64,000 nucleotides of DNA. Source: Dendrobium chrysotoxum. Lineage: Eukaryota; Streptophyta; Magnoliopsida; Asparagales; Orchidaceae. The stretch lies in the NCBI GenBank assembly GCA_019925795.1, contig CM034304.1, positions 5,023,471-5,087,470 on the forward strand. The letters run 5' to 3'. Below the pieces are notes generated by a model. That model ran no database searches. It was not told the DNA's origin and saw nothing but the letters and a program-made list of their open reading frames with translations. Shown one piece after another: positions 47,272 through 59,760 of this stretch. The position numbers and the translations under genes are program-made. The stretch's first letter is position 1; the number at the start of each line of letters is the position of its first letter.

Positions 47272-48884
47272 AGTATGGTTCAAATTTAAGGGAAAACATT
47301 TATAACTTTCGGCAGTTGGTCCAACCTAAATTCATCTATTACAGGTATATTCTGAATTTGTTTATATCAGTCCAGTAAAAAAAAAAAAGAATAATCAATA
47401 GTTTCCTTTTTTCTTTGAGCTTTTACTTTCTTAGGTTTGGTCAGTATTAGTGCACATGGTATATTAAATAGAAATCAGATGCAGTTTCAGAGAAGCATAA
47501 ATGCTTTATTGTCTTTTCTGAGCTTGTTGACGGGTCAGGATTTTTGCTGTTGGGCTTAGAATCCTTTTTGGTTTGATTCTTTAAATCTATTTTACAACAA
47601 GAAAAATATTATTGCTGTTGATTGTGTTGACTGGAAAGTAAAGATGCCTCCTCTCCGAAAAACTATTAAATGGCTTCATTCGATGGTTGTTTATTTTATT
47701 GTATCTAATGAGTTATGAGATGCTGTTAGATAAGATTACCTTGATTGAGATCGAGTAGACGATGACACTGGCTTAGGAGTCGAGCAAGAAGAATGAGGCA
47801 TCCATAGATGACCTGATCTGTTAACAATTCAAGGTAAAGTTTCATCTTATGAGTGTAGAGTGGTTTGTTGAGCTATCCATAGAATGTTGCATTGAAGTTT
47901 TCTTTTTCGAGCACAGAAACTTAACGTCGTAAGCTATTCAATGAATACAAAAACATAAAAGACTTAGATCATGAATTATTACTGTAGAGTGGTTTGTTGA
48001 GCTATCAATTCTTGCTCATGAACTTTGCTCTACCTCAAATGATGGCAACTGTTGCACGAGTCACTCGCACAATTTCACTAAGACCATGATTTCTCAAAAG
48101 ATAATTCAAAAGAGGAGAGCTAAAATTCTTTTTAGTTCTTCAAAATTTTCTTTTCTTTTAACTCGAAATTAAACTATGTATTCAAGATGTTGGACAAAAT
48201 GATTAACGCTTATCCATATTCATCATTACAAAAAATTGACTATTCAACGTTAGTAAAAAAACTTTAGTTATATTATATAATTAACTAATTTTACTAAGCA
48301 AAATTAATTTAGGAAAGTGACATTCATCATATTTTCAATAACTCCTTTATTTTTTTGGTTAAAAAAAAGCAAGTCAAAAAAGAATTTTAGAACTTTTACT
48401 AACCTATGAATTTAATGAAAAAATTACTCCATCATTAAAGGGGTTGCTTTGTTATTTGGTAAAATAAAAACTACCGAGTAAATGGAAAGGAATATAAAAT
48501 AAATACAATATATTTTTATAGTTATGAGTAGGACTATAAACGAATCAAACCGACCCAAGCAGGTGCATGGTCCTATTTGAACTAGTTTATTATCAGCTTG
48601 TTACAGCTTGATTTGAGTTTTTCAATTTATGTATAAACTTGGTTCATTTAAAATGATAGATACAAGCTTGGTTTATGTTTAACACAAGTTTGGTTCATTT
48701 GTATTTATCGAGCTTTAAACAAACTAGTCTTATCGAGCTATTAATGAGCTTTAGTTTCTAGATGTTCATTAGTTTAACAAAAGAGCCTTATGAAGCTTTA
48801 TTTTCCCTTTAAAGTTTGCATATTGCATTAATTAAATAAAGTCAAAAAATATACAATGAGTACAATCTGGTATGGGCATTATTG
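47272..48884. other. Intergenic DNA upstream of KAS I
   Basis: No gene is recognised. From about 48,540 to 48,870 there is a run of CAAGCTTGGTT / GAGCTTTA / TATCGAGCT words similar in style to 54,110-54,720. The two may be halves of one older repeat separated by the family A and CACTA insertions. The remainder is AT-rich spacer. Confidence 0.4.
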
Positions 48885-50036
48885 TGTCCTAGAACATTTG
48901 CGACGATAGAGAAATATAATGATTAGCATCTTAACTTTATACGAAGATCCAGCTTGCATACAGATAAAAGAGTAAAGATATAGCATTCATAAGAGACACC
49001 GGAGTTTTTACGTGGAAGCTCCTGAAAAGGGTGAAAAATCACGGGGGCTCATCTAGTTTGAATGAATCTACTAGAGTTTGCAGACGATTATAAATGAGGC
49101 CCTTCCTTGGGGGGAAGACCATGGCTTGATGTAGCAAATATATATCATATAGTATGCATTATAAGGTGGGAATTAGAAGAATTATAATTGACATGTTTGT
49201 TTGGTCGGTAGGACCATAGTCGACAGGCGACAGAGGTCAGAAGGATCTAAGTTGGCGGGTGACAGATGTCGAAAAGACCATAGTCTTGAGATGAAGGTCA
49301 GAAAGACCGTACTTTGATGACGGAGGTGGGAAAGATTGATGGCAGTCGATGGCCAGGTGTAAATCCAATGTTAGTTGGTGGTCAGGCGTATGTTTGGTGA
49401 TAGTTGGTGGCCGACAAAAGTCCGGCAAAAGTTCAGCGACAGTCGGTAGCAAGGCAGTGGTCGAGGAGGAGCTTGGTGGCAAGAGAGATCTCAGATGTCT
49501 CTTCCTCTCCTCTCCTTTCCTCTTTCCTTTTCTTCCCCCTTTGCTCTCCATCCCCCCAATAAAGAATGAGAGATCTATTTATAATTTTTTGGGTGTGGAA
49601 AGATCAGTAAATAGGGAGAAGATCAAGGGCTTGTTGGGAGAATTTTGAATGGATGGCCGATATTAACTCCCTCGATCATGGCCATTTATCGAGCATTTGA
49701 GTGCCTTAATGATGTCAATTTTTTTGATCTTAGGCTCATTGGAATCGTCTCGTCGAGTCGCTTGATTCTACTATAAGCATGTTATATTTAGAATTTATCT
49801 ACTTGTACTATGCTTTAAAACTTCCAAACATACTATGGGTCCTCGATTTGGTCCCATTTATACTCGGATTAGATCATATTTGGAGTCATTGACTTCATCT
49901 CTTAGATACGTTCAGTTCGATTATAAGTTTGCTAAATTTGTAGTTCATATGGTCTCAAATTTAATTTTAGAAGTTTTTAATGCGAATTTTCCTCGAGATT
50001 CATGCTCGATCAAGAAAACTTTTTGATGATATATCA
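48885..50036 (-). repeat. LTR-like repeat (family A), copy 2, about 1.15 kb
   Basis: Matches 38815-40481 in the same orientation. Shared blocks include GATAGAGAAATATAA, GTTTGAATGAATCTACTAG, CTTGGGGGGAAG, ATATCATATAGTATGCATTA and the end TTTTGATGATATATCA. It has far fewer minisatellite units than copy 1. The short frames on both strands (49237-49648) lie across the minisatellite and the pyrimidine-rich stretch at 49,495-49,555 and have no family resemblance. Confidence 0.55.
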
Positions 50037-50218
50037 AGCATAAAAAAAGAAGCCTCCAGCAACAAAATAAAATAAGAAAGAGAGAAGCTTGCTTACATGT
50101 TTACATTTCATAAAGAAAAGATAAAAAACTATTGTTTTATTGTCAATGTGAGGCCACTAAAGTGCTTGTCACATGTACCAAATAATTTGGCTAAGGTTCC
50201 ACTACAAGAAAACTCATT

Positions 50219-50640
50219 GTTACCGGCGGACGAAATCCGTCGGTAACAATGAAAATTCGCCGGAAATATGCGGTTTCCGGCGGATTTCCGACGGAAATCC
50301 GTCTGACAGTAATTCGCGCGTCGGAAATAGATTACCGACGGATTTAATCCGCCGGTAATATTTCCGGCGGATTTTCCAGCGTATTTCCGACAAACAAATA
50401 ACAAAAAATGACGTTATTATGTTATTAGTTTCCGGCGTATGATCCGCCGGTATTGCCGGCGAAAATATCAGTCGGTAATACCGGCGGATTATATGCCGCA
50501 ACAAACTGACGTTACTATTACCATCGGACCTTCCGACGGACTAAGCGTCGGAAATGTCCGGCACATAATCCGCTGGAAAGTTCGAAATATCATATTACCG
50601 GCACCATTTCTGGCGGATAATCCGCCGAAAACCTGTAGCA
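50219..50640. repeat. CACTA left subterminal repeats
   Basis: More than fifteen short GGCGGA/TCCGCC units, often as TTCCGGCGGATTTTCC or AATCCGCCGGTAAT, on both strands. The GC content and CpG density are far higher than the flanks. The several short frames here on both strands are produced by the repeats. Confidence 0.85.
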
Positions 50641-50899
50641 TTGACAAAAAAAAAACCTTCTTCCCTCTAAAATTTGATTTCCACAACCTGCAAACAAAAC
50701 ATATACAAAATAGATATACACAACGATGTCCACAACACAATAGACAATACACTATATAAACAATGTAATAATGTTCAAAACACATACTCAACAGATTCAA
50801 ATATCCACAATTATATTACAAAACATGTCCAAAACACAAATATAAATGTCCACATCAGTAAAATGAATAAAAAATATCTAGTCTAAATCCGTTTCCTCC

Positions 50900-52714
50900 T
50901 CAGCTGCTGTACTCTTCCCTCCTACAAATCTCCTTTAAGTCCATCCTTGCTTTTATATTATCTTTGGATTTATCTTTGATATCCATGAGTGTATTGAATA
51001 TATTATCAAAGACATTTTTCTCTATATGCATCATGTCTAAGTTATGTCTGATTAAGTTTATCCTCTAATATGGTAATGACCAAAATATACTTTTCTTGGT
51101 CCAATTGTGGTTGACACCATACCCTGGCAATTTGTAATCAGCTAATATTAGAGAATCCACTATTGTGGGCATAGAACTAACTCTTTCAAATATTTCTTCA
51201 CTAGTTAAATTTGGATGAGGTGGCGACATAACCATTTTATTTTTGATAAAACTATCCTTATTTCGCCTGAAAGGATGATCTGTAGGTAAGAACATGTGAT
51301 GACAGTCGAACCAAGTGTTCTTCCCTCCGTGCTTTAAAGTAAATGACTTTGTATATTCCATACAATGTGGACAAGCTAATTTTCCAGAAGTGGTCCAACC
51401 TGAGAGCATACCATATGCGGGAAAATCACCAATTGTTCAAAGTAATGCTGCTCACATAATGAAGTTCTGTTTGGTGGAGATATCATATGTACTTATTCCC
51501 TCTTCCTATAATAAATTCAAATCATCAATTAACGGTTGAAGGAATACATCAATCTTTGCTTTTGGATTGTGTGGCCTTGGAATGATAAGTGTCAAAAACA
51601 TATAAGGAGTTGTCATGCACAACTCTGGAGGAAGATTGTATGGAGTGAGTATCACAAGCCAACATGAGTAAGGTGAGGCAGACTGGCTAAATAGAGTGAA
51701 ACCATCTGCATATAAACCTAATCTTACATTTCTTGATTCTGAGGCGAAGGTGGGATTTGTACGATCAAAGTGTTTCCAGGCATCTGCTTCTAACGGATAT
51801 GTAATAAAACCTTCTTGTGAGATATGTTCTTTATGCCATCTCATATGTGCAGCAGATCTCATGGATGCATATAACCGTTGCAGTCTAGGAATTATGTGTA
51901 AGTAAAATAACCTACTAACTGGTACTTCCTTCAGCTTTCTTTTCGTGATAGATTTTGATTTAAATCTTGGTGCGTTGTAATAACGGCATGCAATTTCTGA
52001 TTGATCATCTTTATAAAATAACATGCTTCCATTGACACAATAATCTATCTTTGTGTATGTCAAACCAAGCTTGGAAACTAGCTTCTTAGTCTGATATAAA
52101 TCTGTAGGAATTATATTATCTACCGGATTGGTTTCTTTGAGCAGCCCAATGAATTGATTAAAACATTCATGGGGGACATTATATTCTGCCTTGATGCTTA
52201 ACATCTTAACAGCAATGGATAACTCTGAGTGAGTAGTGCAACCCTTCCATATTGGTTGTTGAGAAGCATGCAGTAGATCATAAAAATTTTGAGCTTCTTT
52301 ATTAGGTGACTCAGGATTAGCTTCTATATACTATTCAAATTGTGCTCCACTTGCATCATAAATTAAGTCCTCAAGATTAGGTATGATATGCTCGTCCTCA
52401 CCTATAGTAGCACTTGTCGATGGGATACATCGAGAATCGAAATGTGGTTCATACTCACCATGAGAAGTCCAATACCAATATTCTGGCATGAAGCCTCGAC
52501 AATATAGATCAACAGTAACATCATCTGGGCTTAGGTAGACCTGATTTTTATGTTTAGAACATGGGCAACGAATCATTCCATCTTTGATGAAGCTGGGCAG
52601 TTGAAAAGCTGTCTGAATAAAAATATTCACCCCTTTGATGAACTCATCGGTTAATGTCTTTCTTCCTAGCGCCAATCGATTATACATCCAACTTCTTTGA
52701 GTTCTGATATCCAT
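50900..52714 (-). pseudogene. TNP2-like CACTA transposase, truncated, with in-frame stops
   Basis: One minus-strand frame of 605 codons runs from ATG at 52714 to a stop at 50900, broken by stops at about 52331, 51506, 51462, 51447 and 51065. The N-terminal part (52331-52714) is the transposase-associated domain (RSWMYNRL...F-x-x-GV-x-x-F...I-RCPCSKHKNQ...YCRGFMPEYWYWTSHGE). The middle is the TNP2 domain (RYYNAPRFKSK, HMRWHKE, HPLEADAWKHFD-like, NVRLGLYADGFTLF, LTPYNLPPELCM, then MLSGWTTSGKLACPHCMEY and GGKNTWFDCHHMFLP). The last part reads MMHIEKNVFDNIFNTLMDIK and RMDLKEICRR. The rest of TNP2 beyond this is absent, and several stops look like C-to-T changes in CGA or TGG codons. Confidence 0.85.
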
Positions 52715-52949
52715 AATATAATCTACATATAATATGGATATATTAAATTTATTGAAGAAATATATAAAGACTCTTAGCCTGCTCAGAAGGCAATAATTTT
52801 AACTAAGTGACCAAACCACGTACTCATCCACCTAAGCATCCTTATCTCTACAACACTTAACCTAATATTATGCTTCTCTTCTAATGGCCAATATTCTACA
52901 CCATAAAGCATTGTAAATCCAACCACCATCTTATAGAATTTCCCCTTAA

Positions 52950-53375
52950 GGGGCTATTTGGTATACAGATTTCGGCCAGATTTGGGCAAAATCCATCCAA
53001 ACGGCCTAAAATGCAAATCCAATTCTCACGGCAAACAAAATCCTCTCGAGATGGAAAATTCCCACGATTCGCTCTAAATACCGGATTTTCAAAATTCCAC
53101 TGACCATAGGAGTCCATCTCCCTGCTCTTAGACATTCCTAAGAAAGCTACGTTGTAAATCTGAATTTTCTAATGGCCAATATTCTACACCATACTGCATG
53201 GGTTGGTTTGGTTGGCCAAATCCCTCTCCTTGCCCTAGACCCACTTAAGTAAACTCCCCAAACAGTTTTCAGGATTTAACCCCGTTAGGATTTGGTAAAT
53301 TATTTAGTAAATCTGGATTTAGAGAATTTACAAAATCCTACTTAAATGAAATCCTAGGTTCTACCAAATAGCCCC
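52950..53375. mobile_element. Tourist-like (PIF/Harbinger) MITE nested in the CACTA element
   Basis: Perfect 14-bp terminal inverted repeats, GGGGCTATTTGGTA and TACCAAATAGCCCC. The 3-bp TSD is TAA (52947-52949 and 53376-53378), as PIF/Harbinger elements make. The length of 426 bp and the absence of a gene fit a MITE. The small minus-strand frame at 52896-53135 crosses its edge and is not a gene. Confidence 0.85.
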
Positions 53376-53764
53376 TAAGCTTGAGGGGGACTTTTTTATC
53401 ACACAACAAGCCCAATGCATTCCTCCACTTCAACAATCTAATTTGAATTCTACTAATAATATCACACAAGGGTACAATCTAGTAAGAACATCCATGACTA
53501 AATAAAAGAGTGTTACCTCCACACCAAGGAATGTCGTCGAAGGGGCGAAACCGTGTTCGATTCTGAAGGAACGTCATCGAAGGAGCGAAACCTAGCGGTG
53601 AAGGAACATTGTCGGAGTGTCGTCGGAGCGTCGTCGGAGAAGGAGAGTCTGCCGACGTCGAAGGAAAGGAATTCGTCGTCGGAGTGAAATGCGTCGTCGG
53701 AGCGGAATCGAACACAGAAAAGCCGAACGAGATGAGAACGAGGAACCAGGAGCGGGATGGCTCG

Positions 53765-54090
53765 AAATAGGGCCTTTACCGGTGGATTTTCAGGCGGATA
53801 CTCTGTCAGAAAGATTACCGGCGCAACATCCGCCGGTTATAGTTCGTCGAGTTTAAGTAAGCCGGCGGACAATACGCCTGTAAGACCGTCGGTAATTTCC
53901 GGCGGATATTGCGTCAGCAAATGAAACTTTTCCGGCGTAATTGCGGCATATTATCCGCCGGTAAATAAGCGACAGATAATCCGTCAAAAATTCTGTCGCA
54001 TAATTACCGGCGACAAATCTGCCGGTAATTGCATCGCTAGTTTCTGGAGGATACCATCCGTCGGAAATTCCGACGGTAACAGACAGTTTT
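53765..54090. repeat. CACTA right subterminal repeats
   Basis: Same GGCGGA / TCCGCC family as the left end, in both orientations, directly inside the right terminal repeat. The frames at 53617-53856 and 53853-54104 overlap these and the GC-rich (TCGTCGGAG)-type stretch at 53,590-53,710. They are judged non-coding. Confidence 0.8.
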
Positions 54091-54109
54091 CCTGTAGTGT
54101 TCACTCTAG

Positions 54110-57100
54110 AGGGGTCGGCTTATCAAGCCTACTAACAATAATTACCTAGAGCTTGTTCGCAAATATATTTAGTGAGTGTTTTCGAGCTACCAAATAAACA
54201 CATACATAGACATATTTAGTGAGTATTTTTTACTTATAAAATGATCCTGTCAATTTACAAAGAAACTAAAAAAAATGATTCTTTCTATAAATAAAGATTG
54301 TTCGTTAATACTTTAAACAAATAACCCAACAATTATGAACAAATATCTCTTATTCATGAACAAATTCATTATATTGAAAGAGTATAACATAAAAAATAAA
54401 ATTAATTTTTTATAAAATAAGAATTATTTGTTATAATAAAGCTAAAAATTTAGTAAAAATATATTAAATACAGATTTATAACAATACTTAATTAAATCTT
54501 AACAAGCTTCTTCATATGCTTTATATTAAACATTAATCAGAGTTTTTAACTAGCTTTATATTGAGCTTCTTATCGAGCTTGTTCTTGAGTTTTAATTGAT
54601 ATTATTCAACATTAATGAGCTAAATTCATAGTTGTTCAAGTTTATTTATTTTACTGTAAATTATTTTAAAAATTATTCAAACTTGTCTAATTACTTAAAT
54701 AAATGATTATAAAATAACTATAATCAAGTCTCTCCATAAGTCGCTTACCTAATGCTTGATTCATCTATTGCTCTACTTATGAGCACTTTAGTTACTATTG
54801 ACCTCATTTGTGCCAGGAGGTTAACAAAACTCAAATTCAAATCAAATCCAATTTCTTTTAAGTAATGGTCACCTATTGACCACCCCTTGATTTCCCTTAT
54901 CCAATCATCAACTATCACCTAATTAATTTTCACTGATGTAGATGAATCAAATTCAATCAATTAAATTCAGAGTCTAGATCAAATCAAAAATTTCAAACCA
55001 AAATTCAAGGTCAAAGGCCCATATCCTATAACCCTTTTGGGGTGATTTTTCAATCACATCAAAATCCAATCAAATGACCCCCAATCCATGATCTATCAAT
55101 TACATATTGAATAGGCATGTCCCTAAGGTCATCCCTCAATTTGGAGATTAATCTGAGATATTTAACCCCAAAAACTTGATTGAAATCTAAAGGCCACAAA
55201 ACCTTCAAATATTTAAAACCGATACCATTCGACTTAGCATCTTGTGGAATTTGAGCTTGGGACCTTCACCAAAATCTTTGACCATATCCATAATCCTCAT
55301 TATGATATGTTAAATATAAAACTATACTTTGGTGGACCTGGTTGACCCAAAGTTAATAAGGGCCCAAATGACAAAATTGCCCCTTAACGATAAAATTGAA
55401 GTTTCCTCCAAACGTCAATTTGGCTTAATCAAACCAAGCCATGGAACCACTTTTAATGCATCCTAAACACCATTAAGAGTGCATTGAAGTCAAACTCAAG
55501 TTTTGGTTTGACCTCGTTGACTAAAGTGTTCATTAAGGATTTAAACACGCATTTCAATCCAAATGACTTTACCCTGGCTTAAGACCACCTCCATTGGTCT
55601 CTAATCTTCAAATCAAACTTGTTGGACCCAAACCCAACCCATGGGTTGACTTGGTTCATTTAATGTTCACCAAATCAACCAAACACCCAACCAAGGCTAA
55701 AATCAATGCTCTAAGAAATTTCAAATAAAATTAGCCACCTCAAATCTTTCAATTGGACATCCTAAACATGTTCAATGTTTCTCTATGTCAAATCTCCCTT
55801 GATTTAACTTGGCAACCTAATTGGAGGGGTCAAAGCTGACTACATTTACATGTATTTTACCAAGGCTCCGATCCCTTAGCTCCAAACTCGTTGAGGTAGT
55901 TTCCTATAATATGCATAACCTCTTTAAAGACTATCCCAGTCAATATTGACTGGTTAATAGGTCAACAAGCCAATAAGTCATCTCAAACCTATGGGAAAGG
56001 TTCAAATATCCAAGCCACATAAGCACTCCCCTTTCTCCAACAAAACCTTTTTAAATATTGTCCAAATTAGCCCTAAAGCAAGCATATAACCCCCCTAGTG
56101 TAGCTCTTAAAGCAAGCCAAGCCTTGGTTTAGCCAAATAAGTAAAAAGGGTGTGGCCCCCATCCCATAAACCAGGAAGGGTCACACTCACCTCCTGCCCT
56201 CTCCCCTAGTTTCTAACAGCTTTGGACACCTGGCAATCGTCCAAGCTAGTGCCAAAATTAATCCCAACCATCCATTTCAAAAGCAAGTGGTTAGAGGCTG
56301 GGAGGGGGGGGACCTAACTTAAGGGCCTCATTCACTCAAGCACTCTCTCCCAACAGCCTCCAGCTCTTAAAACTTCTCCCTCAACTCCTCTAATAATGCG
56401 TCTAGCCATTCTAAGCATTTCCCAACTAAATCCAAGACTCCAAATATAATTTTGGTGATGAGAGAGGGATCTAGTGAGAGAAAGTAGTGTTTTGAATACA
56501 ACCTTCAATCCAACCTGAACCAGCCTGGGGAGTCTTCTATAAAGTTGGAGAGGACATCACCAGGATAAAAAGGTGTCTATGATCATCAAAATCCATCCAC
56601 CGATTGGTGAGATATCTTGACTTTTAGTATAAATTTTAATTTAAAACTGCTCAAAATTTTTAATGCATGGAGCCTCCAAACTCTAGGCTATGAAAATTTA
56701 TGTTGTAATGAGCTTATGTTCATATTTCGTAGAATTTTAATGAGTATTTTCAAAGTGATGGCCATTTGAAATTTTTAGTTCATTTTGAATTAAAAATACT
56801 TTACTTTAACGATAACCGTATGATCGCATAGAAGGCACGATCGGATGACCCACAAGCTGCCACATCGCCTAGACAAAAAATATGCTGATGTCCTCAGGGT
56901 TCAAAAGTGTACTATTTGGTTTATTTTGGGCCACACGGCTTGATCCAAGTTATCCATGTCTCTCGTGCTCGATCCGACGACTCCAAGTTGTGCTAACTCA
57001 GATTAAAATGATGGCAGCAGCATGACGTATCACTCAATCACGGCTACCAAACTGATTAAAATTGAATTAAAAATACAATTTAAATGGCCATAACTTCTAA

Positions 57101-57744
57101 AATTTATAGTAAATCTATTTTTTCATCAAATTTATTAATTTTGGTGTTATTGAAAAGGTCTTAACACCTAGTATTTTATAAAATATTTTTCAAGATGTTT
57201 TAATCAGTGAATTGTGAGAATATTAGTGATGTTTGAAATTTAATTTTGGCAATTTCTCATGATCTAGTGGTCAAACTAGACATAATTTTTGGTAAAAATT
57301 TCTTGAGCATCTTAGGCATCGCTTACATTTTTATAGGTCCAAATGCTCTCTGGATTACTGTGGTGTGAATTTCTAAAGTTATGGGTCTTTGAACCAAAAA
57401 CTTTGAAATTCATAACATCACAAATTGATAGGATCTTACTATAGTTTTGCTGTGGTGTGCTTGCATAGGTATTAATATTAGTTGAACAAAATTTCAAACC
57501 CGTTGGAATACTAGTGAAATCTAAAAAAAATAATTAAAGTCAATGTCTAGATGACTTAGAAAATTTCTAGGAAATTACACACACCTAGTAGGGGTGAAAT
57601 TTTGAGACATTGAACTTAGTGACATCATACATATTATGTTCAAATTTCACTAGAATTAGAGCCCATTAGGTGAAAATATTAATGAAATTAACATGATAAA
57701 ATTTGACAACAAAGGGAACTTTCGCATGTGGTGATGTGAGTGAA
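54110..57744. other. No gene recognised; diverged repeat then long CA/AT-rich stretch
   Basis: 54,110-54,720 holds GAGCTTGTTC / CGAGCTT words akin to 48,540-48,870. 54,720-57,000 is C-rich on plus, with stop-free stretches shorter than 60 codons and repeated GGTTGACTTGG / CATTAAGAGTGCATT-type words. It resembles LTR or untranslated retrotransposon sequence, but I cannot find terminal repeats, a primer site or any protein domain. The 61-codon frame at 57312-57497 is not supported. Confidence 0.4.
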
Positions 57745-58348
57745 AGTACGAGATGTGCCAAGAGGGGAGGGGGTTGAATTGATACTTCAAAGAATAATCC
57801 TAAACAGGAGTACTTATTTTAAAGATTTTTCAAACTTTTTAAAATAAGCCATTTAATTTCACAATGCTGAAGCTAACACATTAACTACGATTCGAAAACA
57901 ATGAAGATAAAATTTTAAATTGCACAATAGAATATTGATCTTTGAAATTCACCCCACAGTTGTAACGAAAATTAAATGGAAAAGTAAAATATGAAAAATG
58001 GAAAAAGCACACTTAAAATTTTTATAGTGGTTCGGTCAACCATGACCTACATCTACTTTCCGGGGTGCTCCACTCTGAGTATTGCACTAATACTAAGTGA
58101 CTCTCCTTTTGCTCCCTTAGAATGGTGGAGAAGCCTTTACAAACTCTCTTCCACCAACCTAATGCGGCAGAGGACCGAAGCTCCTTTCACAGGAACAGAA
58201 CCATGACTCCTCTTTCTCCCTTCTAGAGAACGCAGATAACCTTGAGGACTGGACTAAGATGCCTCTCTCCCTAGAGAGCTCCCAAAAGACTCACTAAGGT
58301 AATATGAGGAGCAAGTGTGCAGCTAGCCCAGAGTAACCGTGTGATCCC
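57745..58348 (-). repeat. Older LTR fragment of the copia family, target of the younger insertion
   Basis: Read on the minus strand it parallels the adjoining LTR. Shared plus-strand words are AGAGGGGAGGGGGTTGAATT, TTTATAGTGGTTCGGTCAA, ATGACCTACATCTACTTTCC, GTATTGCACTAATACTAAGTG and CACCAACCTAATGCGGCAGA. It stops at the edge of the younger LTR (58349). Its other half would lie beyond the window's right edge. Confidence 0.65.
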
Positions 58349-58750
58349 TGAAAGTGTGAATAGGTTGTTAGACCTTTTGCTCACGTCCCTAGGCTAACCA
58401 AGAGGGGGGTGAATTGGTCCTTTAAAAAATTTCCTCTTGGGATTTTGGAAAATTTTAAAGCTAATCGTACAGTACGATCTTACTTCGTACTGTACAAACA
58501 AAATTGATTTTAGCTCTTTCTTTAAATATAGAAATTTAACCAAAAACAAAATAAACTACGGAAAAATAAAATGCAGAAAAGTAAACAGTGAACAGAAAAC
58601 ACCAGAATTTATAGTGGTTCGGTCAAACACGACCTACATCCACTCCCTAGAGACTCCTTCTGTAGGTATTGCACTAAACTCAACTGACTCTCCTTTTACC
58701 CCAACAGCAAGGTGGAGAAGCCTTTACCAAATCTCTTCCACCAACCCGGT

Positions 58751-58915
58751 GCGGTAGAGAACCGTCATCCTTTTCACCCTCCAAGTGCGGCAGAGAATTG
58801 TCATCCTTTTCACCCTTCATGTGCGACAGAGAACTGTCGTCCTTTTCACCCTCCAAGTGCGGCAGAGAACCGTCATCCTTTTCACCCTCCAAGTGCGGCA
58901 GAGAACCGGACTCGA
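58751..58915. repeat. 36-bp minisatellite (about 5 units)
   Basis: GCGG(C/T)AGAGAA recurs at 58751, 58787, 58823, 58859 and 58895, an exact 36-bp period, with CCGTCATCCTTTTCACCCTC between. The unit is homologous in position to the 39-bp repeat at 36380-36660. It yields artefact frames on both strands (for example minus 58680-59012). Confidence 0.95.
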
Positions 58916-59159
58916 ACAACACTCTTGCAAAAGTCTCCAAGGAACTAGGAAGATGCTTGAAGAACAAGTAAAAAAAATCCTCACAATTGGATAACCTTGT
59001 GAATCCCCTCACAATTCTCTCTTGAAAGATCTCTCAATACTCACTCCCAAACACTCTCCCAATCACTCTCCTTTGACTTCTCAAAAGAATTTTTGCAGAA
59101 GGATCTCACAACAAGTCAGTTTAAAAGATCCTTATATACTAAAGGCAAGAAAAACCGTC

Positions 59160-59760
59160 CAAAAACTGAATTTTTCAAGTTGCACGCGTCCTGATCGTCT
59201 CGTACGATCGATATTCGTACTGTACGAATAGTTCAAATCATTGAATAATTCATCTCGTATGATTCAATACGAACCTAAATCAGTGTCGTTCGTACCACAA
59301 AATCTTTTGTACGAATTATTTTTCATACTGTATGAATAGTTCAAAAAATGAACGATTCGTCCCGTACGAACCAGTACGAACCCAATTCAGTGTCCTTCGT
59401 ACAACAAAATCTTCTGTATGAATTATATTTCGTATTGTATGAATAGTTCAAATATGAACCATTCATCCCGTACGAACTAATACGAACCCAATTCAGTGCC
59501 CTTTGTACAGCAAAATCTTCTGTACGAATTATATTTCGTACTGTACAAATAGTTCAAAAATTGAATGATTCATCCCGTACGAACCAATACGAACTCAATT
59601 CAATCCCCTCCGTACAGAAAAATCTCATGTATGAATAGTAATTCATACTGTACGAATGTAACTTAGAATTTTCTTAGTATATGGGTTCGATATGGAAGAC
59701 ATATACTACAGATCATCCCGTACGATATGAAATCGTACTGTATGATCAGGTTTTTTAAAA
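59160..59760. repeat. U3 tandem repeat of about 105 bp with palindromic cores
   Basis: Units start near 59283, 59389, 59493 and 59597 at the word CAGTG(T/C)C(C/G)TTCGTAC. Each unit has a palindrome TTCGTACTGTACGAA (variants with T/A changes) and a second CCCGTACGAAC-type palindrome. Confidence 0.75.

Larger units (their letters stand above)
50200..54099. mobile_element. CACTA DNA transposon (3900 bp), non-autonomous
   Basis: Starts CACTACAAGAAAACTCATTG and ends with the inverted CACTACAGGAAAACTGTCTG. The 3-bp TSD is TTC (50197-50199 and 54100-54102). Both ends carry dense subterminal repeats of TTCCGGCGGAT / TACCGGCGGA type in both orientations, typical binding sites for the CACTA accessory protein. 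Inside are a minus-strand TNP2-type transposase pseudogene lacking its C-terminal half, and a nested Tourist-like MITE. No TNPA-like gene is seen. The copy cannot move without help. Confidence 0.92.

Noticed and set aside
50129..50886. Several overlapping frames of 60-106 codons on both strands
   Set aside because: They fall in CACTA subterminal repeats and adjoining low-complexity DNA; overlapping on both strands with no domain.
58751..58915. Regularly spaced repeats, CRISPR-like at first sight
   Set aside because: Units are contiguous tandem copies without unique spacers, inside a plant LTR.
58680..59012. Repeated LPHLEGEKDD peptide
   Set aside because: Frame through the 36-bp minisatellite inside an LTR; not a gene.
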